Source: Schistosoma mansoni
Lineage: Eukaryota; Platyhelminthes; Trematoda; Strigeidida; Schistosomatidae
Length of the DNA stretch: 64,000 bases
Reading direction: 5' to 3'
Assembly (NCBI RefSeq): GCF_000237925.1
Contig: NC_031495.1
Span: forward strand, 6,983,852 to 7,047,851
Shown here: piece by piece, positions 27,305 through 39,050 of the stretch
Layout: each line of letters opens with the position of its first letter
How positions within the stretch are numbered: position 1 is the first letter of the stretch
The notes under the pieces: generated by a model
What the model was told of the DNA's origin: nothing
The model's input: only the letters and a program-made list of their open reading frames with translations
The model's database searches: none
Program-made: the position numbers and the translations under genes

Positions 27305-27594
27305 CTGAAAGACAATTGAGAATAAATCAATGATAAGTGGCTAGAATTTTTTAATTATACATACACGGAATACCAGAAATTTCACCCACATCAAAGTTGA
27401 CGAAACGATGATAGGATGGTTAGTAGGGAACAATTTACGATAAAGTCATAATATCTTATATCCTTCAACCTAACCATGGAGAAATTTTAAGACACTGTGA
27501 CTCATTACTTATGATTCGATAGGACATATAAGGACAGCATAGATCAGTTACTTCCACTGTTCTGTAACATGTAATAGATTTAGGGTATTGTGCC

Positions 27595-27790
27595 TCAAAT
27601 TCATCATGACATTTGGAGCGGTATACACTGTTTAAGGCGTTTGGCTTTCAGTTACTAGGTCTACGATTCGAACCTTACCCATCCATCTCAGTTTGAGAAA
27701 TTGGGCAGTACCATTAGCCTTAGCAATTAGAGTGAGACCCATACCCACGTACCTAGTAAATTGGTTAATTATTACTTTATATCACTACCC
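27595..27790 (+). repeat. tRNA-related repeat, different family
   Basis: GGCGTTTGGCTTTCAGTTAC then CTACGATTCGAACCTTACCC, an A-box/B-box pair spaced as in tRNAs, followed by an unrelated tail. Likely a SINE. Confidence 0.4.
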
Positions 27791-28609
27791 ATAAGTTAAA
27801 ATCTAACTTATTTATACAAAAGGTTTGTTAGATCTCTTTCTCTTTTTACCATAACCCTTAGGTTTAATAATATTTCGCTTGTAAACTTAAAAAAACATCC
27901 TTCAATTTCCCTTATCTAATTGGCATTACTACTAAAAAAGATGTTTTAACTTAGAAGTCTTGTTTATCATTGATGTTACTTGCCATTAACATTTGGACTC
28001 TGCGGTTAGTGACACTAAAGCCAGTTCTGTTTATTTTTATGTACTTGCTAAATTTTATCAACAGCCCCTCTTTGTGTAACTATTTACTTAGAACTATGTA
28101 ATCGATGCCTGATTACAACCCACTAAGTAGATATTTTTATAAACAATTTGTCTAAAAACTTAGGTTAGTTTACTCTTAAAAAAATTGACTAGTAATAATG
28201 TATCATTACCAAATGTTCTTAATGGGTTTGATGAACAGAATAATGACTGATAGTTTATTGAAACTGCTATTAGGAATGGCTTTAAAACTAGAATGCGTTT
28301 GTAGGTTACTACTCTTCAACCACAGATGTATTTGAAGCTTTGCTCCCGCATGTTGGGACCATTCAGTGAACAATATAGTGGTTAAAAGTAAAGTATTAAG
28401 CGGAAATAACAAATTGGTTGAGAAAACTTTGAGCTTCTAATAACTGATGTGGTTGAGACATGTACTACACATGCTTAACTAACACCTATCTTAAGGTGTG
28501 ATATTGGTTGACGTAGGAGTAAATTGAAAGAAACCTAGAGACAGCCAAAAGACATTATATTGGTCCATAAATTCATGAATTGTTGTTCTGTGCAGACTGT
28601 CTGGTTAGG

Positions 28610-28930
28610 GTTCAAGCAATAACTGAGACTAGTGGTTGGATACGTTAGGTGAAACGACTCAAAATTAGTCACGATGGAGCAAATCCATTCACTCTTCATC
28701 TCTACTTAGATCTTGAGATTTGAAGTTACCTCATACTTTTTAATCCGCCAAGTTCCTTTCTTTTTATTAAATTATATTGTCCATTTTTTCTACTACCACT
28801 GATACTGCTTTTACTTGTCACTTTGGTGCTTGTCTTGGTAATGCCATCTGGATGTGCTGATTTGATATGGCAACTTGAACCATTGCGCGTGTCAGGTTTT
28901 ACATCGCTTACTACTGACTGACTAGGAATA
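28610..28930. repeat. Interspersed repeat copy (as at 25955)
   Basis: GTGGTTGGATACGTTAGGTG and following ~300 bp. Non-coding. Confidence 0.45.
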
Positions 28931-30274
28931 TATCAAGTATGAAGCAGTAGTACCTCATCAAGTGTAGAGATCTACACTGGGACAATTTGAAAAACTGATC
29001 AGTTACCACAAAAAAGGACTATCTACAGTTTTTATACCGTTAAATATTCTGGACCTCATCTGTAGTTCACTTTTCTGTGTTTAGAATTAATCTTCTAAAT
29101 AATCAATATTGTTAACGGATTCGATTTGCTTTTCTAGATTTTGATTATTTAGTTTACAAGTACAACTGTTTCTTCACATATAGAAAAATGTAAGATTCAT
29201 ACGATACAGAACAACCAGAACAGATATAGTTAGAATATTTATTTATTAAAAGCTTAATGTAGATTCTTAAGCTTCAGAAACAAATACTTGGTGCGTTTAT
29301 GTATAGCTCTTATTTGTGTTACTCTTCACATCGACTTCCAAAAGAAATATCCGAAAAACAAGTAAAACATAAGATTAAGAGCACGGGAAAGTACAATGTT
29401 TAATGTAGACAATATACAAAATTAATAAACCTGCCTCTTAGCAATCGAACTTTGAGTTATATCATTTGTTTAGTAACTATAGATTATGATCCTTCCGAGG
29501 ACAACAGCTATAAAGATCACGTTTCGTCACAGAGCTCAATCCTCATTTATTTGGGCTTACAAAGATGACAACAGAGAAATGGGAATTTGATCGCTGACCG
29601 GACGAACAATTTTTTGAAGAATAGTTCATAAATTTTAGTGGCCAAATAAATGCGATGTTAACAGTAAATTCTCATTACGCAATAATTTTCCATTATCAGA
29701 GATGAAGGATGGAAAATTTAATTTTTCTTATTTTAACTAGTCAAGTCTACTAATCATTGTAGACGATTCAAGACGATGAGTCAATAAGGATCGTGATAAA
29801 TCTAAATCCTATAGGAAATAAAAAAGGTAGAACGTTCGTTTGTTGAAATTATTTTCTAGGATCTAGAATGAAAAAGGATAAAAATATCAATGTGTTTATA
29901 TTTCCCGTTATTAAAAAGGTTGGTATTTAAAGTCACTAAATGTCTACCAATCAGGAAAATTCGAATGTTTGGGTCTTCACGAGTTATTAATTGACAATCA
30001 CCTGGTTGTAATACTTCTGTTTATAAGGTATCGTTTTCAAAGTAAATATTTTCATCAGACACTTCAAAAGTTGTACTAAGCGATCGCACTACTGTGAAGA
30101 ATTTACACGTTTCTGCCAATTACAATAGCGTTGTTCAAAGACGAGTAAATAGACATATATATTGCTATATTGAGCTACTATCATTGGCGGCCTGTTTAAA
30201 CATTTGGGTTACCTGTTCCTGTCATCTAGATATTTCAACAAGTTATCTAATTTCGTTTGTTTTAATACATCATT
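28931..30274. other. Intergenic, nothing recognised
   Basis: AT-rich sequence without exons or repeats that I can name. Confidence 0.35.
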
Positions 30275-30556
30275 ATGCCTATTAATCGCACAACCTATTC
30301 AGGTGCGTTTCTGAAAAGTGTAAGACCTTTCGCTGTAAAGGTTATAGAAGGCCTAATTAGAGATATCGTGGTTGCTGGCAATATGCAGCGAGAAGAATGT
30401 ACATTATCCAGATGTCGATTGACTGGGCTGCTAACTTCTAACCGGCGATCACTCAATATTTATCGTCAGGAAGGACGAAGAAGTAAGAAACGGAAACTTG
30501 TTGAAGTACTTTGTGCTGAGAATTCCATATTGTACCAAAAATATAATATTGAATAA
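30275..30556 (+). CDS. Unassigned small basic ORF (93 aa)
   Basis: Open frame of 93 codons from ATG to TAA. I do not recognise the family. The product begins MPINRTTYSG, has a helix-like stretch (VRPFAVKVIEGLIRDIVV) and a basic nuclear-localisation-like cluster RRSKKRKL near its C-terminus. The stop codon overlaps an AATAAA hexamer, which would be unusually close for polyadenylation. A possible acceptor (pyrimidines then CAG) sits inside the first codons, so the true exon may start near 30302. It could be a small gene, the last exon of a longer one, or chance. Confidence 0.3.
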   Translation: MPINRTTYSGAFLKSVRPFAVKVIEGLIRDIVVAGNMQREECTLSRCRLTGLLTSNRRSLNIYRQEGRRSKKRKLVEVLCAENSILYQKYNIE

Positions 30557-30699
30557 AGCTAATAATAATAATAATCCTTGTAAGTGAATTTGTCAGTCAG
30601 ATATCTTTTACGAAAACCGTATTGCTCTGGAGTTAACAGACTTTATTTCCACATGGTCAAGTAATTTACCCGGAATTTTTTAATCTGATACTTAAACCA

Positions 30700-31050
30700 A
30701 TAGGTTGATTAGGTTAAGATGGTGGTAGTTAGATACTGGATAGTTGAGTCCGGGAAGAAGATATACTGAATAATTGTATGGGTGGTTCTGAAAATCGTGT
30801 CCCTGAGCGATACCAGTATTCTAAGATCTAACTCATCTGGATTCACTGACTTACCAGGTTTCAGTCTACTAAGTAATCAAAAAACTATTTCCTGAGTTAC
30901 AAACGCTTGGTCAGCAATCTCATCAAGCTGACTACTAACACTAGTATCATCCGAGTATACCTCCATCGCATCTGACTCAGCTAGTTTTTATGTACTCTCA
31001 TAAGATTGTAAAAGGGGATTTCATAGTTTTGTTTGGACCTCTCAACATGA
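30700..31050 (-). mobile_element. CR1-like LINE fragment, start of RT domain
   Basis: Minus strand encodes LSRLKPGKSVNPDELDLRIL, matching the L-LKPGKS-GPDEL-PRIL opening of CR1-type reverse transcriptases. Short, with stops. Confidence 0.6.
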
Positions 31051-31679
31051 GAACAGTTCTCCCGGCTAAGTGTGGTTATTACATGCTAACCACCTTTCAT
31101 AAGCGACGAGATCATGAGATAGCCATTTGGAACACATTTTAGATCTTTACTAAAATTTAGGTGCTGTATAACCTGTTAGCGAAAATAAATTCTGAAGATA
31201 TTTCCTACATCACAGTAGCTTTTTCGATTTTTTAGATTATTTGTGGTGGGAGAAGTGCTATCACTCTTGTGGAGTTGATCATGAAATGAAGGGATTTGTT
31301 GTATGGTCGAATATGGTCTTGAAGCTACATTACTTTCCCTTCATCAACTGATCTATATCAGCCGACGACTTCCCCGTGACTGTAAGAATATTTGTGCGCC
31401 ATATATTTTAACAAGAGGACAGATTCATATACAACGAACTGCATTCAGATTATATATTTACATCAACAATAGGACTTCCAGACTCAATTCACAGAGATAT
31501 ATAATATAAAAGAAATTCATCCGACGAACAACTTGGACAACGGCATGTTGCCCCTATGAGTCGATGTACCATCGTGGCTCTGATGTACTGGATCATACAC
31601 CTGATTACTCGAACTACTGCTGGAAGTAACGTTCTCGTCGACTGAGTTTTCAGGAATTAATCTCCTTCTAGGAGTTCCA

Positions 31680-32110
31680 CTTATTGACTTTGAATATGCA
31701 GACGACATGGTCCTGTTTGGTGAAGACGCTGATGAAATGCAGCCTTTTGGTAGCACTGAGCAACAATGCCAGAATGTCTGGGATATGTTTTCCCCCTCTA
31801 AATGCAAGTTGTTGCTTCATGACTGGTCTGAGTCAATACCTGAACTAGGGATAGGGATTGAAGTAGTCGAACGCGTCGACAGTCTGATCAGCCCTAATGG
31901 GTTGTTGTCTGACAAAGTCTCAGCACGGATTCAGAAAGGCCGTTTGACTTTTGCCAACTTACGTCACCTATGGCGAAGACGAGATAGTTGTTTATTAACA
32001 AAAGGACGAGTATACTGCACAGCAGTTCGCTACATTCTACTTTACGGCTGCGAAACGTGGCCATTAAGAGTAGAAGATACTCGTAAGTTACTAGTATGGG
32101 GAACCCTTTG
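31680..32110 (+). mobile_element. LINE reverse transcriptase fragment with YADD
   Basis: Plus-strand frame reads DFEYADDMVLFGEDAD (RT catalytic YADD), then FSPSKCKLLLHDW, RVDSLISPNG and RVYCTAVRYILLYGCETW, the usual order after the active site. The copy is truncated on both sides and has a deletion before FSPSK. A different LINE family from the RTE at 35.5 kb. Confidence 0.75.
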
Positions 32111-33359
32111 AGTGAGTGTTGAGGAAGCCTGTTTAATTTTAAATGCACTTGTAATTAAGTACACGTGCCTAATTAGTAACACATAACCTGATCTTTCTTA
32201 TGTGGATCTTTTCGAAGTACAATAAGACTTGACAATTACAATTAAAATACATAACGATCGATGCTCCAGCATCTGTCAATTACTCATAATAATGTACAGT
32301 ATGACGTTTTTTTCTTTTCAATAATTTTTTTTGAACATGTACCATTTTTAACGTCGATCGCAGTTGTCGTGTGGTGTGTTATGGAAATAAAGGCGAATAC
32401 AGGGGACGTTTGGAGGTTCGGCAAAAGGTGTATTGGAAATTGAAGCAAGATTAGATATATCGGCGTGTATTAAGTCGAAAAGTAGACAGATCAGAAACAC
32501 CTAAAACACAGGCATCATTTCCCACTGAAGGGCGAAAAAGCATGCATTTAGGTGCATCCTTTCATTCCTTTCTCTATTTTCCTCTTTATTTCTCCTTTAT
32601 TGGTTTCATGGGCTCCATTTTTATTATTTAGTTATGGGATATAACTATAAGATCTACTCGCGTTCCACGATATTATTTGAAATGTTGTTATGCGGCAACT
32701 TCTTTAGCAGTAAAAATCAAAGACGAGCTCAGGATATCCCGAACTTGTATGAATTACCCAGAAACAGCACACAGTAGTAACAGTAAAGCCTATTGTAACA
32801 AACAAGTCTTTTTGGAATAGTACCAGAAAATAACCGAAGAAAAGGTTATAGACCTACAACCAGATATGGTTCATGATTTTCTTCCCTGGAACAATTAGCT
32901 CAACTTACTGGTATGAAGCATGAAGTCAGTCAGGACGAGTTAAATGATAAAACTTCAGCGGCAAGGTAAATAAGTCAGTGCGTTTTCGAACCTGCCCGCC
33001 GTTTCGTATTAGCGACCTTGAACGGCCTGACACGAGGCGGTCATTCCGTATTTGATTTGTTGAGGTTGTGAGTAACAAATACGTCAGGCTACCAATAGAC
33101 TGCAATAAACGCCGTGTAACAAGCATAAATATTACAAAAATTGATATGTGACGTAAAAATGCTGTGATTAGCTAATAAATAACGCCATTACAAATCCGCG
33201 ACAACATGTAACATGTTAGCGAGAATCAATGACATAACTTTTCGACCATGTCAACTTCAGCGGCAGTCGAGGGATGACTGCACTTCAAGGTTAAGTATGT
33301 GTTTCAGTTTCAATTTGAAAGGACAGGAGACTCGATGGCTTGTGTGACTTCTGAAAATG
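32111..33359. other. No gene; probably LINE 3'UTR and unassigned sequence
   Basis: Nothing coding is recognised. The right part may be the 3'UTR of the minus-strand CR1-like element that starts at 33360. Confidence 0.35.
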
Positions 33360-35500
33360 ACAGTCTCTCAGTTGATTAAACTTTTTTTGAAAGAGTCGAT
33401 AGATGGAACTTCAATCACTTGTTCCGGTAATGAATTCCACTCGTCGATCGTTTGATGGGAATGTCGATAGCCACCTGACAAGTAATTCGTACTGTACTTG
33501 GGAACTTTATCATTTTGCTCGTAAATTCTTTTTTCCGAAGACAATAAAGATGAGGGCACATCAGACGCAAATGTATCACTAAGTAATTTGAAAACTGTAG
33601 TCAAGTCACCTGTAGTTCTTTGAAATGATAACGGGAATAATTTTAGTTAAGCCAGCCGGGCATCGTACGGGAGCTTTGCTGTTCTGGGAATCCCTTTATT
33701 TGTTATTCTCTGAACTTTTTTCCAAAAGTTCACTGTCCTTTTTAAGCAGTGGCTAGCCGCTTGTATGTAGTACTAAAGTCTAGGACGCACGAATACGGCA
33801 TACAAAGTCAAAAACGTTTTAACGTTGACATGACTAAGGGCCATACGTATCGGTCATACAGTTCTAAAACCTTCGGTTTCTATCATATGGCAGTGTGCAG
33901 TAGTTTGTAAGCCTTGGCCAACGATGGCTCCTAAGTCCCTGTATATCTGGATCACAAGTAGCTCGATATTATCCACCGCGCATGTATCTGTACCTTGGCG
34001 ATCAATATGCATCACGACACACTTGGAGGTGTTATTCAGCAAATGTCAAGTGTGAGACTATTCGGATAATTTCCCCAGGTCATTTTGAATTTGCAAGCTA
34101 TTATTTTTACTTCTCACCGCTCTCCATATCTTGACATCGTCAGAATATAGAGAGACCGATGATAATAGGAGGCAAGGAAGGTCATTTGCGTACAAGGGGG
34201 ACAACACTTGCCCCCAAGCTGTACTCTGAGGCACTCCAACAGACACAGTTTCCCAGCTAGACAACTTGGAGTTCACCTGTACTCCTTACTGACGCCCGAA
34301 TAGGGATTCTTTTATCCACGTCAACAGATTGCCTCTGATTCCGATATTGCTCAACTTATATGACAGCCGGTGGTGAGGAATTTTGCCAAGAGTTTTGATA
34401 AGGTCAATGTAGACTACTGTAATGGTTAACTTTCGATCTTAATGAGCACACCTAACTTCACAAGCTACTAATATATTAGTGACACAGGAATAACCTATCT
34501 TAAAATCATGGTGCTTTTCCGAAAGGATCGGGTTTTCATCGAGATACTTAAAAAGCTTCTTCTGAATATTTTTTCTAAAATTTTAACAACCAAGCTAGTT
34601 AGGCCAACGAGTTAGTAGTTCTCAGTTTTATGTTCAGTACCTGTTTTGAAGACAGGACTTACTATGTCGGTGGATATTGGCACCGTTGGATGCAGGCTTA
34701 GTGGTCTAGAGGTTAAGCGCTCGCGCGAGATCGAAGGTTCTGGGTTCGAATCCAGCGAGCGGGATCGTGGTTGTGCACTGCTAAGGAGTCCCATACTCGG
34801 ACGAAACGGCCGTTCAGTGCTCCCAATTTTTCCATGATGGTCTAGCCTTAATTGGCTGACGAATTCAGCTATTAAAGCTATATGGAAGTCAACGTTTGGG
34901 ACTGCATTATCACTTTTACCCAAGGGTGGCATATAAAGAAGGTCCGTGATGTCATTCTCGTAATAGGTCCAAATAAGATCAGGTAAAGATGATTCAGAGT
35001 CCGGGTCGTGCCTAGTTGCTTCTTTCACGTGTTGCACTAAGGCGCATATGATAACCGTGTCAACTAGTTCCTGCTCGAAGGAATTTTCTGACAATTCAGT
35101 TCTCGAATTTTTCCAGTCTACCGTGGGTGCATTGAAGTCTCCTAGGACTAGACATCGACCACCTTGTGACCAGGTATTGAGACTGTATAGCAAGACATCA
35201 TTTTCCTCACAGTCTGGACTGCGGTAGACCAAACCAATCAGCAGCTCCTGTCTCTTGTATTTCAAGCGACAAACAACTAATTCAAACGTCCTACTCTCAG
35301 GAGATACGCTATCGATAATGGCAAATGGGATAGTATTCCTAATGAATAGAGATACTCCCCTTCCTTTACGGTTTTGTATTCTGTTGGCTCCTACTAACGT
35401 AAAACCTTCAAACGTAAGTTCCATTCTACCTATAGGCTGCGTCAGCCACGTTTCTGTGACTGCGATTATATCTGGCTTGCTAGAGTCAATCTAACTCTGC
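33360..35500 (-). mobile_element. CR1-like LINE, endonuclease and RT parts, SINE inside
   Basis: Minus strand: endonuclease segment from DIIAVTETWLTQPIG (35.5 kb) through GRGVSLFIRN, GLVYRSP and VLGDFNAPTVDW to about 34880; RT opening STDIVSPVFKTGTEHKTENY near 34.65 kb; GVPQ...LSPLYANDLP and YSDDVKIWRA (for the usual FADD) at 34.1-34.25 kb; and the C-terminal IDEWNSLPEQV near 33.4 kb. Several stops and frame changes; part of the EN-RT linker is missing where the SINE sits. Dead. Confidence 0.85.
34674..34876 (+). repeat. tRNA-headed SINE nested in the CR1-like LINE
   Basis: Head with GGTCTAGAGGTTAAGCGC and GGGTTCGAATCC, then a hammerhead position reading CTAAGGAGTCC...GGACGAAACGGCCGTT: G5 is lost and the cleavage triplet is GTT. 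A long minus-strand frame runs from LINE into SINE and is not a real protein. Confidence 0.8.
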
Positions 35501-38213
35501 CTGTAGCTCTTCTAGAGTTACTGCCGGTCCCAAGCCCGGATAAAGGAGGAGGGTTGGGCATGGGGTTAGCGACCACATCCCGTGGAAAAGCTAACTAGCT
35601 AAAAAAACGCTAACCAGAAAAAATAATTCAAACCATTTAAACTCTGCCCTGGGAGTTGAAGGAGTAATTATGACGCCTCATGATGAAAGCCGAAATTCTT
35701 CGGAAGTCACGAGGCCGATGCATCTTTTAACAACCAGAGCAACACTCTTTATAGGTTCATGGAACGTACGGACAATGTGGGAGACCGGGAAGACCAGTCA
35801 AATAGTAATGGAAATGAGGAGATACAACTTGGCAGTACTCGGAATCAGCGAAACCCATCGGACACAAACTGGACAACAAAGGCTAGGTACAGGAGAGATG
35901 CTGCTGTACTCCGGTCACGAAGGGGAAAATGTTCCACACACTCAGGGAGTTGCTCTAATGCTGTCCAGACAAGCAGGAAATGCACTTGTGGGATGAGAAT
36001 CTCATGGACCCAGGATAATCAAAGCATCATTCAGAACAAAGAAGCAAGGGATCACAATGAACGTTATCCAATGTTATGCACCCACCAATGATAGCAACGA
36101 CGATGATAAAGATCAGTTCTATGAAAGGCTGCAATCAATTATAGCGAAGTGCTCACGAAAGGACCTCACCATCCTGATGGGAGATCTAAATGCTAAAGTT
36201 GGAGTGGACAACACAGGATATGAAGATATAATTGGACGACATAGACTAGGAGAGAAAAATGAAAATGGGGAGAGACTTGCAAACCTATGTACTTTCAACA
36301 AACTGGTTATAGGCGGCACAATATTCCCACACAAAGCTACATGGATCTCACCGGACCACACCACAGAGAACCAGATAGATCACATCTGTATCAACAAAAA
36401 ATTCCGAAGATCAATGGAAGATGTGAGAACCCGGAGAGGAGCTGACATAGCTTCAGATCACCACCTGGTTGTGGCTAAGATGAGACGGAAGCTAAAGAAA
36501 GACTGGACAACTGGACAAACAGCACTGCAAAGGTTCAATACAGCCTTCCTTCGAGATACTGACAAGCTCAACAAATTCAAGATAACACTCAACAACAGGT
36601 TCCAAGCTTTACAGGATCTACTAAAAGAACAAGAAACTACGATGGAGGACAACTGGAAAGGGATAAAAGAAGCACTAACTTCAACGTGTCAGGAGGTTTT
36701 TGGTCCTAAGAAGCATCATCATAAGGTATGGATCTCTATGGGAACCCTGGACAAAATTCAAGAAAGGAAGAACAAGAAACTAGCAATTAACAACAGCCGA
36801 ACACGAGCAGAGAAAGTCAAAGCACAAGCAGACTACGCAGAAGCAAACAGGGAAGTGAAGAAAAGCATTAAAGCCGACAAGCAGAAATACATGGGAGAAC
36901 TAGCAACGACGGCGGAAAAAGCTGCAAGAGAAGGGAATATGAAACAACTATATGATACAACGAAAAAATTGGCAGGGAGATATAGCAAACCAGAAAGACC
37001 AGTCAAGGACAAAGAAGGAAAGACAATCACTGAGATTCAAGAACAGAGGAAAAGATGGGCAGAATACTTCGAGGAACTGCTGAATAGACCAGCCCTATTG
37101 AATCCACCGAACATCGAAGCAGCACACACTGACCTTCCTATATATATCACTCCACCAACGGTCGAAGAAGTCAAGATGGCCATCAGACAAATCAAAAGTG
37201 GGAAGGCGGCAGGACCTGACAATATACCAGCTGAAGCACTGAAGTCAGACATTGAAGTAACTGCAAATATGCTTCACCTTCTATTCAAGAAGATTTGGGA
37301 AGAGGAACAAGTGCCAATGGACTGGAAAGAAGGATACCTTATCAAGATACCAAAGAAAGGAGATCTGAGCGAATGTGAGAACTACAGAGGCATCAGTTTG
37401 TTATCAGTACCAGGAAAAGCTTTCAACAGAGTGCTGCTGAATCGGATGAAAGACGCAGTAGACGCCGAACTTAGGGATCAACAGGCTGGATTCCGTAAGG
37501 ATCGGTCGTGCACAGACCAGATTGCTACACTACAGATCATTGTTGAACAATCAGTTGAGTGGAATTCATCACTATACGTCAACTTAATTGACTATGAGAA
37601 GGCGTTTGACAGCGTGGACAGGAGAACATTATAGAAACTTCTTCGACACTATGGAGTTCCTGAAAAGATTGTCAACATTATCCAAAACTCGTACGATCGA
37701 CTACAGTGCAAAGTGGTGCATGGAGGACAGCTGACAGATGCACTTCCAGTTAGGACCGGAGTCAGACAGGGCTGTCTACTCTCCCCATTTTTCTTCCTTC
37801 TAGTGATTGACTGGAACAAATGCAGATGAAGACTGCAAATGTAGCAGCAGCCTCCGCATCGATAGGCCTCCACATTCACAAAGGAAAAAGCAAGATTCTC
37901 AAATGCAACACGGAGAACACCAACCCAATCACACTTGATGGCGAAACTCTGGAAGAGGTGGAAACATTCAAGTACCTGGTGAGCATCGTTGATAAACAAA
38001 GAGGATCGGATGCAGATGTAAAGGTGAGAATCGGCAAAGCAAGGGCAGCATTTCTACAATTGAAGAACATATGGAACTCAAAACAACTCTCAACCAGTTT
38101 CAAGGTCAGAATCTTTAATACGAACGTCAAGACAGTCCTACTGTATGGAGCTGAAACGTGGAGAACTACTACGACCATCATCAGGACGGTACAAGTATTT
38201 ATAAACAGTTGTC
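35495..38213 (+). mobile_element. RTE/SR2-like LINE with 5' leader, cut by assembly gap
   Basis: Leader 35495-35669, then an ORF from 35670 with AP endonuclease motifs (SWNVRTM, ISETHR, GDLNAKVG, SDHHLVVAK) and RT motifs (NYRGISLLS, QAGFRKDRSCTDQI, YEKAFDSVDR). An in-frame TGA at 35994 sits at an expected Trp and a TAG at 37632 at another. At about 37817 the sequence jumps from VIDW to QMQMKTA, deleting the ~35 codons that hold the catalytic FADD, and the frame shifts. The frame then reads to VKTVLLYGAETW and runs into the Ns. Cannot encode an active RT. Confidence 0.9.
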
Positions 38214-38413
38214 NNNNNNNNNNNNNNNNNNNNNNNNNNNNNNNNNNNNNNNNNNNNNNNNNNNNNNNNNNNNNNNNNNNNNNNNNNNNNNNNNNNNNNN
38301 NNNNNNNNNNNNNNNNNNNNNNNNNNNNNNNNNNNNNNNNNNNNNNNNNNNNNNNNNNNNNNNNNNNNNNNNNNNNNNNNNNNNNNNNNNNNNNNNNNNN
38401 NNNNNNNNNNNNN
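38214..38413. other. Assembly gap (200 N)
   Basis: Exactly 200 undetermined bases, probably a standard-size scaffold gap. It interrupts the RTE 3' end and abuts the outer end of an inverted repeat arm. Confidence 0.99.
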
Positions 38414-39050
38414 TTTATTACTATTAGTCATAACACTAGTCATATCCTTATGTACCCTGTTTCTATATCATGCTACGTACCAATCCGGGTTACTCATTAC
38501 AATAAACCCCAGAAAGCTCGGAACATTTCGGTCTTGCGCGTTAACTGACGTGACTCATGTAACATATTGTTATGTGGAAATAAATTAGTTAGTGTTACTG
38601 TAATATTTCAAGAGTTTCCCTATTCAACATTTTTAAGAACATTGTATATCTAACAATATTCGCGCGTCAGCCTCAGATTTCAGACAATAAATGAAAGTAA
38701 AAACATCGTCCACGATGTTAGCAGTATTAAACGTAACATGGAGTCTTGGTTGACTTACATGCCTATGTCCTGGCTACAGTGAGCTGTGTAACCTTGCCGT
38801 GTTCCAATTTTGAGAAGACTGAGCGTTCGAGTCACATCCTTTCACCTGTGGAATGTATGAGTGAAAAAACAATGAGCAAACAAACTGCGCATATACGATC
38901 GACAGTTGGCTGAGTGTGTCATATAGAATGTACCATCAGAAAATATAAAGAACATGCTTAACCGATTCGAAAACTGAATAGGCGGAAATATGGAGAACCC
39001 TAGAATATCTATTAGGGTGGTAAGATCTCGGAGGTCAATGCATTAATCAC

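Noticed and set aside
34612-35424. 270-codon minus-strand ORF as a single protein
   Set aside because: It runs from the CR1 endonuclease through the antisense of a SINE and into a displaced RT opening; a chimera of repeats.
38138-38548. ORFs containing runs of X
   Set aside because: They read through the 200-N gap and have no meaning.
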